The notes beneath the pieces were generated by a model. That model was given only the letters and a program-made list of their open reading frames with translations, ran no database searches and was not told the DNA's origin. DNA of 64,000 bases, taken from contig OX291560.1 in the NCBI GenBank assembly GCA_946406115.1, positions 8,495,158-8,559,157 on the forward strand, in the 5' to 3' direction. The DNA comes from Apoda limacodes (lineage: Eukaryota > Arthropoda > Insecta > Lepidoptera > Limacodidae). Position 1 is the first letter of the stretch. Each line of letters opens with the position of its first letter. Positions 1 through 10,781 of the stretch are shown piece by piece. The position numbers and the translations under genes are program-made.

Positions 1-92
1 CAAAAACGGCTGAATTATAAGGCACTGGCATACTGACAGCGAAACTATAATAGTTCCGTTATTGCCATTCGGCTTTGGATGCCTAAAAAGCT
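1..92 (-). repeat. Fragment of the GGTTCCGTA repeat family, minus
   Basis: The stretch reads towards 'ttgccattcggctttgga' and ends 'gcctaaaaa', a worn reverse-strand copy of the 'TTTTTAGGGTTCCGTAGCCAAATGGCAA' start seen in better copies here (40317, 63378). A similar piece lies at 32121-32213. It is cut by the window edge. Confidence 0.5.
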
Positions 93-1125
93 AGTCAAAA
101 ACTATTTTTAGAATGTTTTGTATTATTTTTAAAATATGTCTGAATTTTTTTTTGCTAGAAAACTGCCACTTTTTTTTATTACCTTTTTCATATAGTTACT
201 TGAAATACGCTTTGTACGAAGAGGTCCGGTACGGCAGGAAAAACTCTAGGCCCTGAAGGACTTTTCTATCAGAAACGACAATCGAAGTTAAACTAAGTAA
301 GTCGAGAACGGTCAGTGGGCGGGTCACCGGCTAGTGCCACATTTTTCAGAGCTCTTGGAGGGCACATTAAACTGTGGTTCCTTGGCTGTTAATGTCATAA
401 TATATGACACCAGTCGTTAAGCCAAGTCAGAGGCCTTATAACCCGTTTGCAATTTTTCTAGCGACTAACTTGAAAAACGAACTCCAATTCACAAATCCTC
501 CTTCTCCAAGGAGAGGCCTTTGCCCCTGCAGTGGGGCGTACAACGGCTGAAAAAAACGGCGACTAGTGGACCAGTAATAAGCGACTTTAAGCCAAATAAG
601 AGCAAAACTAGTAATTAGATGAAGAGACACATAGCTCATAGTGGTGTTTAGTACAATAAGCTCTCACTCACGAGCTGTCGAAGCTAATTAAGGGCATCGG
701 TCCATCGCAGCTGATTTATGAAGACCATTAGAGCGCGACGCGCGCGGCACGACCGCAGCGCCGCAATGGATGTGCAACACCCGGAATAAATTGCTCTTGA
801 TGCACTATTTCTTAATACTTTAATGTGATCATGGTAATGATAAGGTGATTCGAATGTATTTTATATTTGTAAAATGTTTGCGGATTATGTAATTAGTTAA
901 CAAGTTTCTATCTAATTTAAAAAAAAAACAGCCAAGCGCATGTCGTATACACGCATTAAATTAGGGTTCTGTAGAATGTGAAATTATTTATTACAGATAT
1001 TTGAAAAATTGTAAGCTATTTAGATTATCAGCGCCCTCAGTTCGCAAGTTAGAAGCATTTTTTTTTTACTTTGGAAGCTAATTACTCAAAAGTAGTAATT
1101 ATAAGGCTGCTCATACGGATATGAT
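93..1125. other. Unassigned stretch with a GC-rich island and a LINE tail
   Basis: No supported gene. The stretch at 500-552 is annotated separately. A short GC-rich island with repeated GCGCGC lies at 724-780 in otherwise AT-rich DNA. Its longest minus-strand frame ends in a stop near 688, and no splice pair supports it. The rest is AT-rich and unrecognised. Confidence 0.4.
500..552 (+). mobile_element. Short LINE 3' tail (RTE-like)
   Basis: The motif 'ggagaggcctttgcccctgc' followed by 'agtggggcgtacaacggctg' is the 3' end signature that I remember from abundant lepidopteran RTE-type LINEs (the usual form reads GGCCTTTGCCCAGCAGTGGGA). Only about 50 bp remain. Confidence 0.5.
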
Positions 1126-1337
1126 GTAACTTCCTCCCGCGAACGCTTGGGTTGTGGAATGAGCTCCCTGCCAAGGTTTTCTCTAAGGACTACAGTATGG
1201 GGTTCTTCAAAAAAGAAGTTTTTAGATTTCTGAAGGGTCGGCAACGCGCGGGTGATGTCCCAGGTGTTGCAAGCGTCCATAGGCTACGGTGACCGCTTAC
1301 CATCAGGCGGACCGTAGGCTTGTTTGCCACCTTAGTG

Positions 1338-1398
<61 letters not shown>
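1126..1398 (+). mobile_element. LINE-A, 5'-truncated copy with long poly-A
   Basis: From 'aacttcctcccgcgaacgct' onward this matches the last ~60 codons and 3' UTR of the LINE-A element at 42716-45960. The C-terminal peptide ends ..VASVHRLR. The tail 'accatcaggcggaccgtagg' leads into an uninterrupted run of 56 A (1343-1398). Severe 5' truncation with a pure poly-A is what target-primed reverse transcription leaves. I see no clear target-site duplication. Confidence 0.9.
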
Positions 1399-1400
<2 letters not shown>

Positions 1401-2190
1401 ACAAGTATTTCGTTTTTGCCATTTGCCTATGGAACCTTAAAGAGCAATCCATCAATTTTGAAGCTTTATTTCAAATTGGTATGTGGCCTTTAGGTTTATA
1501 ATTGATTTCACAGCATTGAAGTATCATCTCAGGGGATGAAAATTTGTATCAGAATTCAGATATTTTTGTTAGTAAAACCATGAACAGTAATTTTTTTTTA
1601 AAAAGCCTACGCGGAGAAAGTCTTGGTGCAGTCCTAGTTCAATAGTTAACTACACAACTTTTTAAGTTATAAAGCCTAAGTTTTACTTTGCAAGCAAGTT
1701 ATTATTGGAAAAGCACTGAATCTAACTTTATTTTGAATCAAATGAATCCTAATAATTTCATTTAATACCTAAAATTTCCAATCGATTGCCTTATAATTTA
1801 TTTTAACCAAACTTCTAAAATGGAAGATTTCTCTTTCTCTTTTGTATTTTCACTTCTAAAATGGAAGATTTCTCTTTCTCTTTTGTATTTTCTCAGCAAT
1901 TAATACGATACGTCATAAAACTTTAACTGTTGAATAATAGGGAGGAAGGTTTTAGTATGCAACATGCCTACTAATTAGTGTACCTACGTACCTACAGACA
2001 AACAAACAAAACAAGGACACCCTTTTTGTGGTCGTTACGTCCAATATCTTCAACTTTCAGTTCAACCAGTTGAACATATTGGACAATTTTCGTCCATTTA
2101 TTTCAACTTTAAAATTAGTTCAACTACTTGGAAATAAAACTGCAAACATTTCAATTGTAATTTATTATTATTAATATAAGGTTCATTCTA
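1399..2190. other. Unassigned AT-rich stretch
   Basis: No gene is supported. It holds a worn reverse fragment of the GGTTCCGTA family near 1405-1445 ('gccatttgcctatggaacct') and the 41-bp tandem duplication annotated separately. It probably lies in or beyond the 3' part of the minus-strand host gene. Confidence 0.4.
1811..1892. repeat. 41-bp perfect tandem duplication
   Basis: The unit beginning 'acttctaaaatggaagattt' occurs twice back to back (1811-1851 and 1852-1892) with no mismatch, so it is a very young slippage or repair duplication. Confidence 0.9.
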
Positions 2191-2294
2191 ACATCTATCT
2201 ACACACATTTTAAAAAGAAATGGCTTGCACTTTTTTAACCAATAACTAGTTTCACTTGCTGTTCCTTTATTATTTTGTCATTTATTATACTTAC

Positions 2295-2381
2295 TAGTTT
2301 ACGGGTATTAATCCTTTGTTGATTTTTAATTTGTTGTGCTTTGATCGCATTCAGTTCTGCATCCTCAAATAATTTCAATAC
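2295..2381 (-). CDS. Probable exon 8 of the spectrin-repeat-like gene
   Basis: On the minus strand 'ttactcttttgcag' precedes 87 nt (29 codons) that are open in phase 0 and end at the donor 'CTA|gtaagt'. The peptide begins VLKLFEDAELNAIKAQQIKN and reads as a charged helix or coiled coil. Phase 0 at both ends fits directly after exon 7 (9648-9778), whose last codon is complete, although a 7.3-kb intron lies between and other exons could have been missed. The exon sits in the left arm of the inverted duplication, so primary transcripts could fold it onto its broken copy. That it is an exon is well supported by its borders. Its membership in this gene is inference. Confidence 0.65.
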
Positions 2382-2529
2382 CTGCAAAAGAGTAACTTTT
2401 TTTTATTTTTTATGAACTCGTTATTAGGTGCCATCCCTCGTCACTATTGGTGGTTTTGTGGCGTTCACCATAAACGCACCAAGTTGTGATAGAATCATCC
2501 TCTTTCAGCCAATAGTTACTCTTTTGCAG

Positions 2530-2586
2530 GAACGCGATCAATGAGCACCAATTAAAAATGAACAAAAGATTAATACCCGTAAACTA
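2530..2586 (+). pseudogene. Inverted, broken copy of exon 8
   Basis: The acceptor 'ttactcttttgcag' and donor 'CTA|gtaagt' are kept, but the exon body is 57 instead of 87 nt, and its phase-0 frame reads GAA CGC GAT CAA TGA, a stop after four codons. It lies on the plus strand, opposite to the host gene, so it cannot serve as a sense exon of that gene. Confidence 0.8.
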
Positions 2587-2694
2587 GTAAGTACCTATAA
2601 TAAATGACAAAATAATAAAGGAACAGCAAATGAAACTAGTTATTGGTTAAAAAAGTGCAAGCCATTTCTTTTTAAAATGTGTGTAGATAGATGT

Positions 2695-4379
2695 CAGAGA
2701 TGCCATTGAACTATTCCACCTATTTATTTATTTTTATATGAAAAGATTTTATCAAAACTTAAATTTTGATGCAAATACTGATTAAAAACTGACAAAGTTA
2801 CAGCGATTTAAAGTTCGCTTTTTTAGTGCGTGCAAAATTGCTAGCTCTTACGTGGCGCTAGTGGTGCGAAGGAAGTAAGCGTAGTTACACTGCAAAGTGC
2901 TATAGGGGCCCGCACTAATCTACAGAACGAGAGTTGATTGATATCTCACTAAGTAGACGTCATATATTAAATATAAATATTGTGTTTTTCCAAAATGCAA
3001 ATCAACAACTTTACATAAACCGGTAAAACATTTATAATGGTGTCTAAAGACGTAAATGTTAGAAAAAAATGGGTCAGAGTCAAGACAAAGGATGAGCTCT
3101 ACAAAACAAGAGCATAGGTATTGCTGTTAAGACCATTTCGACGTAGTGTTTATTTAGATACCTACCAAATAGGTAATACTTAGATTGTCTAAGCTATAAC
3201 TTATTTTTGTATTTTGTATCGGTTTAATCTTCAAAAGATAGATAATCGATCTCCTGGTTGATTATATTACACAAAAGTGTACCTACTGACGATGATTGAA
3301 ATGCGATTGATTACACCTTTGATTGGCAAGACCTTTTTGTTACCTACTTGCTTTGGGCTCCGCTGAAATACCTACAGTAAGTGTTCAATGCGCGGCAAAA
3401 GGCGGCAAATAAATACATACGCATTCACGCAAAATGTCTTGTTCTCGTTTCATTATTATTAAATTAACAAATCAGATAATTATAATTATAAATAAAATAA
3501 AGAATATTATAAACAAAAAGAAAATCCCGCCAAATTCAGGTATTATAAGAAAAAACCTAAAAACCTAAAAAGAGTTTTATAAGTGGTGAGAATCTAGCAA
3601 TGTGTCAAAAACATTTTTTTCCATTTTTCTTTTATTAATATGCTTATTTTTGTCTTTTATTTTATTAGTTGAAGAAAATGTCTTGTACGCAACTGCATAA
3701 AAATGGTATTTTGTACTCACGCCATGTAAAAATTATCTTCATTTCATAACAGTAGCATAGCTATATTACAAAATAAATATTACTTACTTACTACGTTAAA
3801 CACTTCAAACTTACACTCTTGAATTCATCACTGGAAATGGAAATAATGTTTTCAATGCACACTGCGAGCCAAAACTCTATGTAAAATGCTTACACGCGCG
3901 GCAGGTCTTAGGCGCTGTGACATCAGCCGAGGGCTGGTCATCCGTTTCGCCCGTTTAGCGGGTCAGGCGTTTTACCAAAAACTTTGAGTGTCTATATCTC
4001 GGTCAGTTTTTGGTATTTTTTGATAATTTGAAAAGTTTTATCTACATAAGAAAACTGTCAACGCAAATCGCTTATTAAATTGACACTTCTAAACTTAGTG
4101 GAGTAGTCTATTCATTTCATATATTTTCTGCGAGTTTTTGGCATCTGACTTCGAGGCGTAGTTTCGGCTATAGAGAATAATTCATACTATCTAATTTTTG
4201 GCCTAATTTAATTAGTAATCGCTATAGGATTGAATTGATTGATTAGTCAATCAACTTAGTTAAAAAGTATGTGGCAAAAAAAAAGTAAGTGCAGGCAAAG
4301 CGGGTGCTAAGACCTTAATTAGTCCCAAATTTTTACCTTATGAATTTTACTTTTCTCAAGGCTAAGCGGGCGTTCAGAG
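2695..4379. other. Unassigned intron-like stretch
   Basis: Probably the intron between exons 7 and 8 of the minus-strand gene. I see no exon with matching phase. A GC-rich patch at 3890-3970 (containing 'cgtttcgcccgtttagcggg') looks like repeat debris but I do not recognise it. Confidence 0.4.
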
Positions 4380-5410
4380 AGCTTTCGGGCGGTAATGACG
4401 CGCCTATTATATCAAGTATACGCCGCGGCAGATAAGTCTAGCGGTAAGCGAAACATGGATGGAATGTTTGCGCATAAGTACTGTCGCGTACGCAATAGCT
4501 ATTATTTTGAATAGCAGATATTTTTGTTATAATATTTTATGTATCAATTGTAAAAACATAGTTAACATTTGGCTAGATCGCGTAAATACGCAGTTTTTGT
4601 GCAAATTTTATAACACAATTAAAAAAAGCGTCTGAAGGATTGTACAAAATATTATAAATTGTAAACTTACTATTGTCTAGCCACTATGCACTAGGCTCTA
4701 GTGCATAACCTTATTAAGTTTTATTTATTGTTTTAGGTGTAAAAAAAAATATCTGGAAGTTAATATTGTTTCAACACAAATTTGAAACGCTATAATTATC
4801 GTTAAGTTGTTATAAAAATTTGTCAAATCTTGTGCACAACGCCGCTAAAGAAGTTTTCACTTCAAATATTATATTACATTTCTATAAGTATGTAGAGCTA
4901 CTTAAATTTTTTTTCAATTCTATAACAAACCTGTTTACGAATCGATGCGAATATGACGGAAATATAATATAACAGTTTACCATACGAACAGACGGACAAG
5001 GCAAAACTGTATTTTTTATTATGCATATATGCTAAGGTTTTATGTATACTTACCAAATTATGTACAGTGCAACAAACTTTTCTAAACTACTGACCTTGGG
5101 TGTTTGGTCGCTAGTGTCGTTGTAAGTTCTCACCATTTCAATATGGCGACTGTAGTGATAGGTGATAAAAATATGTGATTTTACCGCGCGGCGGTTCAGA
5201 AAAATTTTTGCACTATAATATGTTTTATTACTTGCTTTATACAGTAATTTTTAACCTATTTACAACTTTATCTCTTTTAAAATTAAAATAAATCTGAAAC
5301 TTTTTTTCTGGTATGTCTAAATAATAATACTACTGTGGAAAACACGGTACAATACTAAATAAAATATTAATACTACAATACTCTACTACTACAATACTCT
5401 GGCTAGATTA
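4380..5410 (+). repeat. Unnamed dispersed repeat family X, copy 1
   Basis: Large parts match, in inverted orientation, the stretch 33090-34480. Shared landmarks in order are 'ccgcggcagataagtctagc', 'agtactgtcgcg', 'tgtatcaattgtaaaaacat', 'caaggcaaaactgtattttt', 'gtgcaacaaacttttc', 'ggtcgctagtgtcgttgtaa' and 'aatactacaatactct'. A third, shorter copy is at 35360-35495. No open frame is present, so this is a non-coding or heavily decayed element of at least 1 kb. The outer ends are approximate. Confidence 0.75.
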
Positions 5411-5944
5411 TTTTATGTAAAATAATTTGTGGCCGCCGCAGTACACAAAATTATGAAGTCTATAACGCGTCATAAAGATAGTCTAGAGGTCATAGAATCA
5501 AAGGTATGATAAAAAACGGTTTTACGATTTTAACGCAGTGAATAAGGATTCAGTTTTTTTGGAAATTTGTTAATGTGCAATAAAACTCCCCAAAGTTTCA
5601 GGGCAATTAGATAAATATTGTAGAAACAAACAAAAAAAAGAGATTTTTATATTCATGTAGAATATTTTTTTGGACTGTATTGTACGATTCTGACGAATCT
5701 AAAACATAATAAATGATTTAAAATAAAAGAAATAAAAAAGTACTTATCTACTAACTACCTACTAACTTTTTCAATTTCAGTAAAACCAGCTTTGTGATCC
5801 CTTCTAGAGGTGATGATTTAAAAGGTAAGTGCACCCTCTGCCGGATATCAAACACATCTAAAAAATAATTCTGCGCATTCAAGGTCATTGCTAGACTTGC
5901 ATGTACAGATATGTATAAAAACTGTGTGTTCAAAATATGAACTA
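5411..5944. other. Unassigned AT-rich intron-like stretch
   Basis: I see no exon, RNA gene or recognisable element here. Confidence 0.4.
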
Positions 5945-6447
5945 CACGCACACTACAATTTCAACTTCAGCCAAATCTATAGCGAATGCGGATTTGCACA
6001 GCTCTTGTAATAAGCGTTTATGGTGCTGTCATCTGAATAGCAATGTTTATTGTTTGATGGACAACATATCATTGGTTTGCAGTGGAAACAGTGTAGGAGG
6101 CAGCACAGATCCACTGAGACGCCAGCATTAATATCCATGCTATCAAAGCAAATACAGGTATAAACGCTCATATGCGTCTGCCGGACAGACAGCTAGCCAC
6201 CCATTTGCACAAATCTGTAGCATGGCAACTTCGCTATGTCTAGGCTACATTTCCGTGCCTCCTCTGTCTTTCAATGGCTAGTGCCCATCGGCGTGTGAAA
6301 CACACTAGCAGGTCACCAGTCAAGCGACCGTAGCGAAAGCCATATTGACGGAGCCTTGTGTTGATCACACGGTCCATTACCTTGAAGTGAAGAGATATAA
6401 TAGCGATTTTCTTGTGATTCGATGGATCTGCTCTATCGCCTTTTCGG
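5945..6447 (-). mobile_element. LINE-A internal fragment (decayed RT)
   Basis: Read on the minus strand this covers the reverse-transcriptase core of LINE-A. It runs from the region before 'YRPIAITS', through a palm segment (SMDINAGV is visible), to the YADD motif, now YSDD, and just beyond. Many substitutions and small gaps break every frame, so it is older than the other copies. Its 3' part ends next to a plus-strand SINE. Confidence 0.85.
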
Positions 6448-6660
6448 GCGCAAGTTCGATCCCCAGCACAGTACAAACATTTATGTGATAAACATTTGTG
6501 ATTGTCTTGATGTTTTCTATGTATAATATGTATGCATTGACGAAAAAGTACCTATATAACTTAAAATTGTATCCGTTATCTGGTATCCACAGTACAAACT
6601 TTGCTTAAGTCCCAAGACCAGATGGCACTGTGTGTAATACCCAGGAACATTTAAATATTT
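6448..6660 (+). mobile_element. tRNA-derived SINE, copy 1
   Basis: It starts with a B-box-like 'agttcgatccccagcac' and continues through 'aaacatttgtgattgtcttg', 'atccgttatctggtatccac' and 'accagatggcactgtgtgta'. The same order occurs at 11222-11425 (plus), 23465-23730 (minus), 24955-25105 (minus) and 25490-25650 (minus). The tRNA-like head is best seen in the 23.7-kb copy. Confidence 0.75.
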
Positions 6661-8104
6661 ACTAAACAAAAATGAGCTATGGTGGCATAGATATACATAT
6701 TCGTAAGGACCTGGCTAACAGCGTTTTCAAATGTTGAAAATACATCGCGTAGCATAACCATCGTGGTTTTATTTAGCATGTTCGCAAGTTAGTATTTCAC
6801 ATAGTTTTTAAAGGTAATAACAGATGGCGCTATTATTCTTAGTACGAAAAATATTACTTGTAAATATTCACTTGGCTATATCTTTGGATCTTTGCTATTA
6901 GTCATTTGGCTGTATGTAACTCAAACAATAAGGTTCTAATTGTTGACCTTATTAATATTAAGAACGGGAAGACTGTCTCAAAGCGTTTTAAAAGACAACC
7001 TTTTGCACGAAAAGTACGCTTATGCAAGATTTCTAACAAAAATACGAATTATCATTGATTTAAAAAAGGAAGATTTGAAAAAACTAATGTTTACCGTATA
7101 GCCATCTTTCGTGCTAAGAAATACTAGTGCCATCTCTTATTAGTTTCTTCTATCTCTTAATACCGAAATCACGATGGCCATGCCTTGTTTAAGTATCCAA
7201 AGCTACGTCCACTGCGAAACATTGTTGGCGTGGTCCTTACAAACTAATGTACATATAGGTATGTCTCAGCGAATAAAAGCTTTTTAATAGATACTAGCCT
7301 TTTTACCAGCCTTAATATATCCACTGTTAGGGCACCGGTATGGCAATACCAGTGATTTGGTCCATCACGCGGGCTCATTGCATTGTCAACTTACACATCT
7401 TGGTAACGCATGCAGGTTAACCTCAAGATGTGTGACATTTAGCGAAAATATCATGGTGTAAACGAACAATTTACTTGGGAAATTTAGAAAAAGTCTAATT
7501 TACACACGCTGAGTATGAACGACAGCCGCGCCCCTCGGAACGTGACAAGAAAAAAAAATGTATAGTAAAATTCCAAATAGAATACTAAACAAATAATAGT
7601 AAACTTCTCAACAAGTGCAAAAAAGGGTTGGAACCACCCACCAATTTCATCGCAATCGGTGGAGTGGTATAGGAAGGACGAACAGGAAGCCAACAGTTAC
7701 TTAGCCTACTTACTACGAAGTAAGATAAATTTCAAAGTGGCCTGTACGATTTCTTAATACGCGCTGGCATTATCATCAATAAAACTCATGGACCTATTTT
7801 TACCATAAAGTTTGTGGCGAAAACAAAACTGGATCGAAATGTTCTATTTAACGCCGAATAAAACATGGTCTGTTTTTCCTGCCAAATGCAAAAACGCGGT
7901 CTTCGATTTTTTAAAAATTGAGGAATTTTGTATGAAAAACTATTTTATGTCAGTTTCTGTTAGGCATGCGTATAATGGTCGACCGTGATGCAAAATAATC
8001 GGTCCATTGCGCAAACGGCAACCTAGGGACTTCAATACCGAAAGAAAAACACGGTAACGTTAGTCTATAATCGGTACGGTAAAACGTTACTTTTTGTACG
8101 CACT
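6661..8104. other. Unassigned intron-like stretch
   Basis: I saw no exon with usable borders and no recognisable element. The short frames here are interrupted and have no matching splice sites. Confidence 0.4.
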
Positions 8105-8335
8105 ATACAATAATTTATATTCGGGTACTGACCATCTAGGTTCTAACCATTGTGGTACAAATATATACATCTGGGTACTCACCATCTATTTACAATAATT
8201 TAAGCCCTGACTTACCGACCAGGTATTATAATTAATATTGAGTACTATCTAGGTATAATAATTTACACCGAAGTACTAACAATCTAGGTCCCATAAATTA
8301 CATCTGGGTACTATCCATCTAGGTACAATAATCGG
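8105..8335. repeat. Degenerate minisatellite
   Basis: About five diverged copies of a 40-50 bp unit built on 'gggtactnaccatctaggt' and 'acaataatttacatct' follow each other with insertions. Copies differ by many substitutions, so the array is old. Confidence 0.7.
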
Positions 8336-9647
8336 GTGATACCGAAGATGAGATAATTTATCTTTTTTATGTTTCTTTGTTTGATTTATTTTATTGTTAA
8401 CGAGTTTCTATAAGTTTATAATTTCGTGAAGTATCGTTATAACAACGTTACATATTTACATGATTATAAATATTATTGGTGTTTTTTTTTTGTTTTCCAC
8501 TAGACTAATGATATCTTAAGAGATATTTTAGTTAGGAAATTATTTAGTTACCTTAGTAACGTTAACGAAATAATGTTAAGTAACGTTACTACACACTAAG
8601 TAAAGTAAGTTTATACACCCAGCCGTGATTAGCTTTCGGAATTGGTGCGAAAACAGTAGGTAAATCTAACTGTAGATGAAGTTGAGTTTACGTTGTTAAG
8701 TTTTTTAAGTGTTTTTGTCTATTAGAAGTGAGTTTTCTTAAATGCCGGGACAAAAACTGTCATGACTGTTTGTGAAGTTCCTTATTATTCATAAATTTTT
8801 TACTTTAGTTGAAGAAAAGAAGATTATGAACCTCGCGCATAGTGACTTTGGTAGCAAAACCAGTATTAACGCTTTTTATTATGTACTTAACTAACTAATT
8901 GTCTATTAAACTAGCGCCACTAAGTAGTAAGGAAAGATTAGTCGCTTTACGGTAATGACCGTGTACGTATGACACGATTAACAATATACAATATAATAAT
9001 AAAAATATACAATCACGAAACCTACTCCCAAAGGAGTGCTCAGAGATATTCCGTCGTAAAACACGTTAATATAGTGGTGAACCTATTGCCGTACCGGGCA
9101 CAAATAAAGTGTATAATTCAAAAGGTTTTTTAAGTAAAAGTACTTCATAACTATGTTAGTTGTACAAATAAAAACATTTAAATATTGTATATTTATCTTC
9201 GTCCTCTTATATGAACATTTACACTGTTTTCACAAGACTATTTGGCAGACTCGATATAAACGGTGAGACCGTTCAGTTGCGCATGTTTGTGTACAAAATT
9301 GTGGCAGCCCCATGAGTATCCTGCATGAAATATTATGTAGAACTCGCAGACCATAAGACTTCTGTGTAGTTGACCCTTGGGCTACAAATGTGAAATGATT
9401 GGGAGAATGCTCTGAACGAAGTAAGTTAAACATTCTTCGTAAAATAAGCAAATCTACGTGTCAACATGTTACACTTAACAGACAGTGCTTTGTGTTACTT
9501 TTTAATAACAGTGTCATCCTTCAGAGTATCTAAGACCCAGCGCCTCAAGTACTTATTTTATTAAAACTACTGGTTGCTCCTAGTGGGAGTCATACACGGG
9601 ACCCGCAATATGGCAGCCCAACTTTATTCCATGCATATTTAACGTAC
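8336..9647. other. Unassigned intron-like stretch
   Basis: AT-rich and without supported exons. On the minus strand two AATAAA hexamers (plus-strand TTTATT) lie close to the end of exon 7, at about 9623-9628 and 9555-9560. They could serve an early-terminating transcript. Confidence 0.35.
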
Positions 9648-9778
9648 CTGGTGTTCTCGAAGTTTCCTCAGCAGGTCGTGGTAGGGTGCGGATCGAGCGG
9701 CTGCAAGAGATGGCGGTGGCAATCGACCCTCCATGCCGTGCAACCATCGCCTTAGACATCTTAGCTCGTGTGCGGTGT
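9648..9778 (-). CDS. Exon 7 of the spectrin-repeat-like gene
   Basis: Acceptor 'ttattcctttgcag', donor 'CACCAG|gtacgt'. The exon has 131 nt: two bases complete the GAC (Asp) codon begun in exon 6, then 43 codons follow. The peptide contains ELRCLRRWLHGMEGRLPPP and YHDLLRKLREHQ, two amphipathic helices with conserved-looking Trp/Leu spacing and a proline break, as in a spectrin-type repeat. GC content is far above the flanks, as expected of coding DNA in this genome. It ends in phase 0, which fits exon 8. Confidence 0.88.
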
Positions 9779-9795
9779 CTGCAAAGGAATAACAA

Positions 9796-9947
9796 TTAAT
9801 AAAAGCTAGTTAAAAAAGACATCCATAAGCTCAAAAGAAAAACCAAAAATAGTAACAGTTGAAGCGAGATGACACAATATTGTGTGACAGAGGTTACGCT
9901 AACTGTTCGGGCCGACCGTGACCTTCTGTGCGAACCTTCTAAAGTTT
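9796..9947 (-). CDS. Candidate alternative last exon with a hydrophobic tail
   Basis: On the minus strand 'cttccaattttag' is an acceptor whose phase matches exon 6: its final G plus AA makes GAA. The frame then runs 49 codons to TAA. It reads a basic/serine segment (SHRRSRSARTVSVTSV) followed by TQYCVISLQLLLFLVFLLSL and a few more residues. This would give an isoform with a single C-terminal membrane span (tail anchor), as in nuclear-envelope or ER spectrin-repeat proteins. Minus-strand AATAAA hexamers lie downstream at about 9623-9628 and 9555-9560. Against it, the hydrophobic half overlaps the T-rich tract before the exon 7 acceptor, which encodes Leu/Phe by composition alone. Confidence 0.4.
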
Positions 9948-10453
9948 CTAAAATTGGAAGATTTGTTAAATTTTTATAATCGCGTTCTATATTAATCGAA
10001 GTTTTGTCAAAGTCCAAGATTAGTTGCTGAAGCAGTTTTGCTTGTAACACATTAAAAGATTCCATTCGTGTGCTGGAAGTACATTTTAAAATTTTAAGGC
10101 AGTTCTGTCTTAGAGTGCTATATTAACTTTGTACGGCCATAAGCCTCGATAAATCTAAAACATAATAATAACGCAATTATTTTAAAGCAAACCTTTTGAG
10201 CCTATTACATTTTTAATTTAGGTCATTTTTAAAAAAACTGACTGAAAACTAATCTGTAAATATTAAAATATTAATATTTTTGTGTTTTTCTATTTAATAT
10301 CTTTTACTTTGAATTAATAAAAAAATGTTATTTTTAACTTTTTAGTTTAAGTTTGTACATAAAGGCATTTGAAGTCGGTTTTTATTTTTGTGTAAGGAAT
10401 ACTTTATATTTCAATTTTTGCGGCAATCGCATCTCGTTTGTTAACCGATTTCG
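9948..10453. other. Intron 6, unassigned part
   Basis: An ATG-led frame runs from 10065 into the candidate tail exon, but its upstream part (MESFNVLQAKLL..) has no acceptor linking it to exon 6 in phase, so I read it as intron. The rest is AT-rich. Confidence 0.35.
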
Positions 10454-10781
10454 AAAAAAAACGACCAAGTGCAAGTGCCAGTCCGGCTGGCATCATGAGA
10501 TCAAGTCTTACAGGGTTATGCCTTAATTATGAGTTTTTGGATTTTTCCTATATTTGTGATGTGCTTCTTATCAAATTTCATTATTCTAAGTCAACAGTAC
10601 CCCATAGGTTTTGATTTATTTGTGAATGCCAAAATATCTGACAAAATTGGCAGTATTTCGACCGTAATTTCTTTGCTGCTTGCGAAAAAGGATCTTGAAA
10701 GACATACAAACAGACAGACGGACAACAAAGTGATCCTTCAAGGGTTCTTTTTTTCCTTTTGAGGTACTGAACCCTAAAAAT
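10454..10781 (-). repeat. GGTTCCGTA repeat family, minus copy
   Basis: It begins 'aacgaccaagtgcaagtgcc' and ends 'gaggtactgaaccctaaaaa', the two reversed ends of the repeat family that also occurs at 37050, 40317, 52635 and 63378. The internal 'cagacagacggacaac' is the usual GTCCGTCTG block reversed. There is no coding capacity. Confidence 0.75.

Larger units (their letters stand above)
2191..2694. repeat. Inverted duplication containing an exon
   Basis: The left arm (2191-2396) and right arm (2514-2694) are reverse complements separated by about 117 bp. Outside the exon the arms differ by only about one substitution and a 4-bp indel, so the duplication is recent. The left arm carries an intact minus-strand exon with both splice sites. 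The right arm carries the same exon facing the other way with 30 bp missing. There is no transposase and no clear target duplication, so a segmental foldback is more likely than a MITE. Confidence 0.9.

Noticed and set aside
724..780. Coding exon in the GC-rich island
   Set aside because: All three minus frames close before the only good donor, and no matching acceptor is seen.
1289..1501. ORF with a poly-lysine stretch
   Set aside because: Translation of the LINE-A poly-A tail.
2191..2694. MITE
   Set aside because: Unlike a MITE, one arm contains a splice-bordered coding exon and there is no target duplication; a segmental inverted duplication fits better.
9948..10065. ATG-led upstream part of the tail-exon frame (MESFNVLQ..)
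   Set aside because: Nothing connects it in phase to a 5' exon, and it is AT-rich like an intron; only the part after the acceptor at 9947 was kept.
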